A stretch of DNA of 64,000 nucleotides from Homalodisca vitripennis (lineage: Eukaryota > Arthropoda > Insecta > Hemiptera > Cicadellidae), in contig NW_025777577.1 of the NCBI RefSeq assembly GCF_021130785.1, positions 1 to 64,000 of the forward strand. The letters run 5' to 3'. A model generated the notes under the pieces. It was not told the DNA's origin. It worked only from the letters and a program-made list of their open reading frames with translations, and did not search any database. Below are positions 57,421 through 64,000 of this stretch, piece by piece. The position numbers and the translations under genes are program-made. Each line of letters begins with the position of its first letter. The stretch's first letter is position 1.

Positions 57421-60400
57421 CACTGAGAACAATCAGCACGACGGAAATAGGATAGTGGCACAACAGAAAATAATAGTGATCTAATTAGCTTACTTACTAA
57501 GTGAGTAATAATCACTACAGAAAAAATACATTGTTTGTTTATGTTATAGGTGTTTTATTTGTTTAATTATTTTTGTAAATAAGGTCTATATTATTAATGT
57601 TTGTATATGATTGATTTTTAGGGAATGGATGTGAATGTATTATGTATTGTAGAGTGATCAGGCAGAAGTGTGGGAGTCCCAGCTAATAAAAAACCTCATC
57701 TTTTTTCGGAGCGCCCTGAGCAGTATGGCGGTTTGTGTGTTGAAACGAGTAGGCACCGGCCTCTATGAAATAATAACCCCTACTCAGTTCAAACTGCGTA
57801 AGAACTTAAACGTTTTAAATCACGATTTACTGAACTATAGGCTCAACAAATTTTTTAAAGTTCTACAATTTTACTAATGCCAAATATTTCAATCTGCTTG
57901 TCACGAATAAAATGAAGATTGTAGTTTAATAACATTTGTTTCATATAACTGTATGACTACATTAAAGAAATGCACTGTTATCTCTATACATTTAACATTA
58001 ATTTGCCCTTATTCGGGTTACTGTTTCTATGTTATCAGTTATAAAAGTAGCAATATGTTTGGAACCAGAAATTTATGGTAGTATTAATTATTTACCGAAT
58101 ATTTCCTATTGTTAAATCTAGAAACAGGAAAATCTAGCAGTATGTAAATTTTGTTTTAAGATAAGAAATTTATAATTGGAATATTGTATTTGAACTGATG
58201 ACATATTAAATGTGCCTATCATCAAATACTTCGCATATAACGAGAAATAGTACTAAATATTGGCCTATAGCATTATGTATATATTATTCAAATCACTATT
58301 CATTATTTAAATTATATATAAAGTTAGAAATTATTAGGACCTGCCAGATCCTTCATAAAGCCCTGTCTTTATTTGTCTGTCTGTCCGTAAATACGATAAC
58401 TTTTCATAGGAAGGGCTTAGGGTATAGAAATTCGATACCCAGATTTCTCTTGAACTAAGGGAAGAACCCTAATTTTTGTGTGTGTCCGTCTGTGTGATAA
58501 CTGTTGATAGAAAAGTATTAGAGCATTTAAACTGAATACATAGGTTTCTTTTTGATCAAGGAAAACCTAAATTAATTCAGGTTTCAAAATACTGCCTGTC
58601 TTTTCGTCTCTGAAACCTACAACGTTAAGTTCTATCAAATCTATTACCTAATACTCGTTGCATCGTTTTGTATTTTTTTAGTTTAAAGGTACAACTCTTA
58701 AATTAATTATAGACCTCTACATAAATATAATTACTAACTAAAATTGTTATCCATCCTAATAAACTATTCACTTGTATGCTTCCGAAATAAAATTATTAAT
58801 TCAATAAAAAAAATTAATGGTGATTCATTTATACCTGAATATATCAGCTACAAAGGTACACGTTTGGGCAACCTGATGGATTTTTAGGATCGTCATATAA
58901 TTAACCACAATTTTTTATACGTTGTGTAAAAGAGTTAGATATAAATAAAGAATTACTGATCAGAATTATGGTTGTTGCATTGGGTGCAGTGTCTCTACTG
59001 TTAAAAGTTCTTGCATAATAAAAACCTGTAGGAAGCACTTCCCTGACAGTTTTGACGTATATACAGATAACGCCTTAGTGTTTTCTAAACGGTATATATG
59101 ATCTAATGTGCATCACTGTCTTTGTACCTAAAGATGGTTTCTTTTGCTAAAAACACAGTGTAGCGATTACGATGGTTATCGCAAGATAACGGAGACAAGG
59201 AACGTCGATTGGTGACTTCAGAGCAATCATCTTTTTAAAAGAGGTCTTGTGGGTGGTAGTTTGTTAGTCGTATATAGCTCTTTTTACCCAGATTAAATGT
59301 TAGTGAGTGTACCTTAGCCATTTGTCTGCTAAAATGAGACGCAATTTACATTTATCATCTCAGCAGAAGTCAATCCAAGATCCCCCGCATATACCAACCC
59401 TGAATTTTCTATCTCTGTAAAATATCAGTAGTACCATAAAGGACTTTTACGTAAAATACCTACGTTATTAGCGCTAGTGACGAAAGGTTTTCATGTTTAT
59501 TTGTTTTGATTAAAATGACAGTTTTGATATTATAATATTAAAATATCCAGAATGTTTGACCCAGCTGGATCAATAGAAGCAATGGAAGTTTATTCCAATA
59601 GTACAGGAGTGCCCAAGAGGAGTTGTTTGTCATGTTTCCGATTCTCTTTTCTCGTTACTTCATTATCATCCAGCTAATGAGAATCAACGAGGTTCAAACT
59701 AATTCAAATGTTATTGGTAGATAATTAGAGTACGTGTGTGTTAAAAGACACTCATGTATTACTACATTAATCACTAATAACTTAGTATAGGATAGGTAAA
59801 AATTAAACAAATGAATAATGAAGAATAGAGAATACACGTTGCATACATAATATTTAACATACAAATGTTTCCTAAGAATATGACGTCATGGACCTCACTT
59901 ACTAAAGAATTAAATAAGAGGAAGGAATATCAGATGTATTAAAAGTAAAGAACTTACTGCAGAAAAACTTGACTTGTATGAAACATTTTAGCTTGTGCTT
60001 GATCCTCCCGCTCCACTAATAGATAAGAGGCTACAATAATCAATATAAAAGTGTCGTATGTGTGACAGTCTACAAATCACGTGACCCAAAAACTTCAACT
60101 TGACGGTATTTATACGATTTTTCGTCAAAGTTTTGGAATTAGTTGAACAAATCTTTATTTTCCCATTATGTTCTAAAACTGGGCTATAATCTGTAGTTTG
60201 TAGCACTCATTTGTAACAGTCAGGAGATTATAAATCCCATTGTTGTTATGTTTGCTTAGTGACAATTTTCCAAAACATTATATTAGATGGACTCAATCAC
60301 ACCCGTTTTATTTTGGAACTCAGTTATTTCCTAGTATATTACAGTAGTATTTTAAGTTTAATAATATATTTTGAATTTTAAAATTATTTTAGATTTAAAA

Positions 60401-62929
60401 AACAATTTGAAAAAAGATTATTTTGGCTTCTATGTTAAAAATTTTAAATTATCTTTAGCAGTATACAAGAAAGCCATGTTATGAAATGTCAAAAAAATTT
60501 ATATTCACCTTATAGTAGATTAAAAATTTTGTAATAAAAAAAAGTGTTATAAAAATGAAGAAAACGCCAGGACAGCATCAGGTGTACTGCATCTGAATAT
60601 AACAGTGTCCGTATAGTTTCCTGCGTTCCAAGAGAGAACATTTTTCAAATATGACCTCCAATCATGTTCATTTAAGCGTGCTTAGGTTTCTAAGCTTTAT
60701 TAATTCAGTTTTTAAGCTTTTTTAGCTTCCTACAAACAGTTTCGATCTTTGTCGCAGCTTTTATAAGATTCTTTTAAGCCATACACCTAGTTGTTACACT
60801 TGTGCTACTTATTAATACTTACTGCTACCATAACATTTAAATACCTAATAATACTTAAAATACAATAATCAATAAATTACTGCATGTAAAGTAACAAAAA
60901 CCCGTTTGTGAATAACTGACATTATATAATAATTGACTTAATGTATGTTATTGTTTACAGGGCAGAAAAAGTAACGACGATACAACAGATTTCCAGCTGA
61001 GTGAATTGCCAATTCATTAATTAAAGAAAATGAAAGAGAGTTGATTTCTCATAGTATGAAAATTGGAATGTTCATGTAATAGTCTTAAAAATACACAAGA
61101 TTGTTTCTACAGAACATTTAAATGTCAGAATATGACAACTATAAAAAACAAATATTACTTCTGAAAAACATCCTATGTGATATGTTTATTCTTTTCTAAT
61201 GCAAATTCACTGGTTCTATATGTAAAAAGGTCGTAAACCAGTTTTTAACTATGCTGTACTATTACAAATTATTATTTTCTGCACTCTGCATTATTAAAAA
61301 CTACAGAAATGTGTAAATACAACCAGCTTTATTAATAAGAGAATTTTCTGTTTAGGAGATCCCACAACATATTTATAGCAATGTCAGTGTGATCCGAGCT
61401 TGTTACTTAACATACTTGTGATTTCAAACCGAAAAACGTAACATAAGTAACATGCCAACTCAGAGCGAGGAACCTCAGTGGGGTCTATTACTTTCCCACT
61501 GTGTCTCCATCTCACTCTCTCTGCCTGAAACTGTACTTCTGATCACAACTTTCCTTCTACAGATTTACGACAGTTGGATGTCAAAATGAACTGTCCATCT
61601 TACTTCCATTATCAATCACAGTTATAAAGTTTCAAAAGTCTGTAAGCCGTGCTTTAGTAAAAAATATTACAACAGAATTGTTAAGTAAATTTTGTTTAGT
61701 TAAATGTATAAAACATGTTTTTACAGCCAAATTAAAATATTTTCATTTTAATATTTAGTTTTCATGGTATAGCTGTAATATAAAATTTATTTACATCTGC
61801 AACTCGAGAAAAGATTTATATGTATAGCAGAAAAATACATGTCAAAATGTAATGAATTTTCAATTTCCTCTAATTTAAAATTGTAGTTATAATCATATTG
61901 GTTATATTAATTAGTAGTTTACGAAGATTATTATCTGTTACTCATGGTAAATTTAAAAGTTTAGTATAAAAAATTTTAATTTAAATGTTGCATTCTTGTA
62001 TTTGTTACAATTAAGACCATAGAAGATGTGAATTCAATTTATACGAATCATGGAAATCTCTAAAACAGTACAAATAGCGATTCAAATTTCATATAAATAT
62101 CATATTTTGGGAAATATCATATTTATTTGATCAAATTAAAAAGAAATGTAAAGTTCTGCAAAGAATTGTAGGCTTTACTGGTGCTATTATTTAAATTAAA
62201 ATACTAAAGAATAATTTTTTTCGTTTAAATTGTTTCTATTTGAATAAAGAACCATCTAAAAACTATATGTCCCGAACCTTTCCTTTTTTCTATAAATATG
62301 TCACTTAAGATGTGTACTTCTGTTGGGAACATACCACCTGGATTTTTAAATTAAAGTTGTATGTATTCCCACGCTGACGTACTTTTATCAAAAACACAAA
62401 CACGGGGTTTCCTTGTACTTTGTTTTCTAGTCTAGTGATCAGAAATTTACAAGTATAAATAAAAAGTCATGAGTTTCTTAAAACTGATATAATGTTTTCA
62501 CAAAAAATTAAAGTGATCGCCAGCCAAAACTAGCTTAGTTACTGGTTGTAATAAATGAGCTACAAAGAAGTAAACAAAATCAAGTGATATGTTCATCAAA
62601 GATAATAGTTTCATTTAAAACATTTAAATCCAATCTTGAGACACATAAATCATAGTGACATTACCGTCAGCCAACGATATGGAAAGTCTAAATTAGCCAT
62701 TTTCAGCCAAGTATTTGTTACTGATATCAAACATTCCAGTTTATATATTTTTAATCAAGTTCGGCCTACGAAACTTTAAACCTGTAAATTATTCTGTTTA
62801 AATATACTAGTATATTTATTTTTATATTTCATTCATTGAACGTTTTCTGCGAGTCCCAGTCAGACAGCTCAGGATGTACTATGTGTCAGTATAAAATATA
62901 TTGTACTACACAACCCTGCAATTGTTGGT
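57421..62929. other. AT-rich DNA without recognised genes
   Basis: No gene could be supported in 5.5 kb. 58360-58570 holds two loose copies, about 105 bp apart, of a dispersed unit (TTGTCTGTCTGTCCGTAAAT near 58370 and TGTGTGTCCGTCTGTGTGAT near 58478, each followed by CGATAAC/GATAACT and a TTTCTCTTGA/TTTCTTTTTGA block). Confidence 0.5.
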
Positions 62930-63500
62930 TGGACACTTAGCTAACTCAGCTAAGAATATATAATTATATTTAATATAACTTATTGGATATGATATTAGTA
63001 GAGTATAATAAAAAACAAATGCATTATTGCAACTATTAGTTAGCAACCATTGAAATGTAATACGCTTTGGGAAGAAAAACGTTTACGGAGGTATTTTCTG
63101 ATTCAATTTACAAGATGAAACGGCAAACTATCTGCTGGAGAGAATACATACGTTAACCGTACTCTGAAATATTATTGGTCTAATAGTTTCACGTTGCAGT
63201 TGTAAACAATAAATCTGCGCAAATTTTACTATATTACAACATTATTTAGGAGGTCATGTTATTTTTCTTTTCTGTATATTAGGTCGGTAGACTCTTGGAT
63301 CTGTACTCTGATTTTAGACAAGACGGAAAGTCCAGAGCTTAGAATAACGGTATGAAAGGGTATTTTCACGAAAAAAGTAGTTGTGTTTATAAAGCTCAGT
63401 CTCGCTACCCGTCTCTCTCTTTGTCAGCACGTATCCTTCAAAGTCCTGAATGTATGGTCTTAATTGTTGTCCTGCTCTTGTCACTATGTCGAAATAAAAG
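62930..63500 (-). repeat. Diverged copy of inverted-duplication sequence
   Basis: Same orientation as 31690-32180: AATGTAATACGCTTTGGGAAG (63054) against AATACGCTTTGTGAAG, a TTTACGGAGGTATTTTCTG block, CTCTTGGATCTGTACTCTG, and TATCCTTCAAAGTCCTGAAT (63430). It shows that the duplicated unit is itself a dispersed repeat. Confidence 0.6.
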
Positions 63501-64000
63501 AATTTTGACCATTTTGCAATGTAAACATCATGTTGTTGCTATGGATACACATAATGTTTATATTTTGTACTGTTAAATATTTTTAAGCTATTTTCCTTAT
63601 TTTCTTTTAATCTTGACTTGTGCAGGCACGTCTTTTCTTACATCACGCCTATTACTGGAATGCAACAAAATCCCCATTATGTGATTATATAGTCGTACAT
63701 TCTATAGTTAAAAATATATCAATAATTTTTAATATGCATATATTTCGAAATGCAACCCAGACACGTTTGACATGACATGTTACTGCACAGCCACATCTAC
63801 AAAACATAAATAGGCTTTACAACATATTTTATTCAAGTAGACTGCTATACAGTGAACTTATAAATCTCACCCAAGAATTATTCCTTCACGAATTTATAAC
63901 TATTAATCCTATTATACATTTTAAACAGATTGTTACTGTAATGTATGCGAGTCGACACTGTACTCTCTATGGGTCGGGAAGAATAATTAGACGATACATT
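63501..64000. other. AT-rich DNA without recognised genes
   Basis: Nothing supportable to the end of the window. Confidence 0.5.

Overview
This window is AT-rich, eukaryotic, transposon-dominated DNA. No host protein-coding gene could be recognised on either strand. The element types (a BEL/Pao LTR retrotransposon, a Jockey-clade retroposon, a second CR1/Jockey-superfamily LINE, mariner remnants, a tRNA-derived Pol III unit) point to an arthropod, most likely an insect; the species cannot be fixed from the sequence. Most long open frames are by-products of tandem repeats whose period is a multiple of three (69 and 75 bp) and are not genes.

Layout, left to right. 1-4.1 kb: a decayed BEL/Pao element on the minus strand, cut by the window edge, with recognisable Gag, protease, reverse transcriptase and RNase H pieces and an unusual cluster of primer-binding-site-like motifs matching the tRNA-Tyr 3' end. 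5.3-6.6 kb: minus-strand copies of a repeat family called F1 here (core GACCAGGACCAGGAC-like). 8.25-12.6 kb: copy A of a composite repeat called X here. X holds a palindromic hairpin motif at its outer end, an old LINE 3' fragment, a 69-bp tandem array, a nested TIR element called Y with a decayed ORF, and a 75-bp repeat. 12.8-13.0 kb: a TA microsatellite and a tRNA-like Pol III unit. 14.3-17.1 kb: left arm of a long inverted duplication whose right arm is at 31.6-34.8 kb; both arms carry the same old mariner. The 14.5 kb between the arms is mostly F1 copies in direct orientation plus featureless AT-rich DNA.

34.8-36.9 kb: a truncated Jockey-type element inserted in the outer edge of the right arm. 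37.5-46.4 kb: small repeats, a foldback MITE, two more F1 copies in reverse, and a LINE 3' end. 46.4-48.1 kb: a third, independent copy of Y. 48.5-56.5 kb: copy B of X, inverted relative to copy A, with expanded arrays and a 2.66-kb LINE insertion that copy A lacks. 57-64 kb: almost featureless AT-rich DNA with a few dispersed repeat fragments.

The most promising undescribed material is the X/Y system. Y is a TIR element of about 1.2 kb flanked by TTAA, with a decayed ORF whose protein-level similarity survives in three copies (including in-frame length differences) and which I could not assign to a transposase family. X carries up to 14 intact CREB/ATF-type palindromes (TGACGTCA) at 69-bp spacing and an array of hairpin motifs at one end. 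Copies A and B serve as filled and empty sites for each other, so array expansion and insertion can be read directly.
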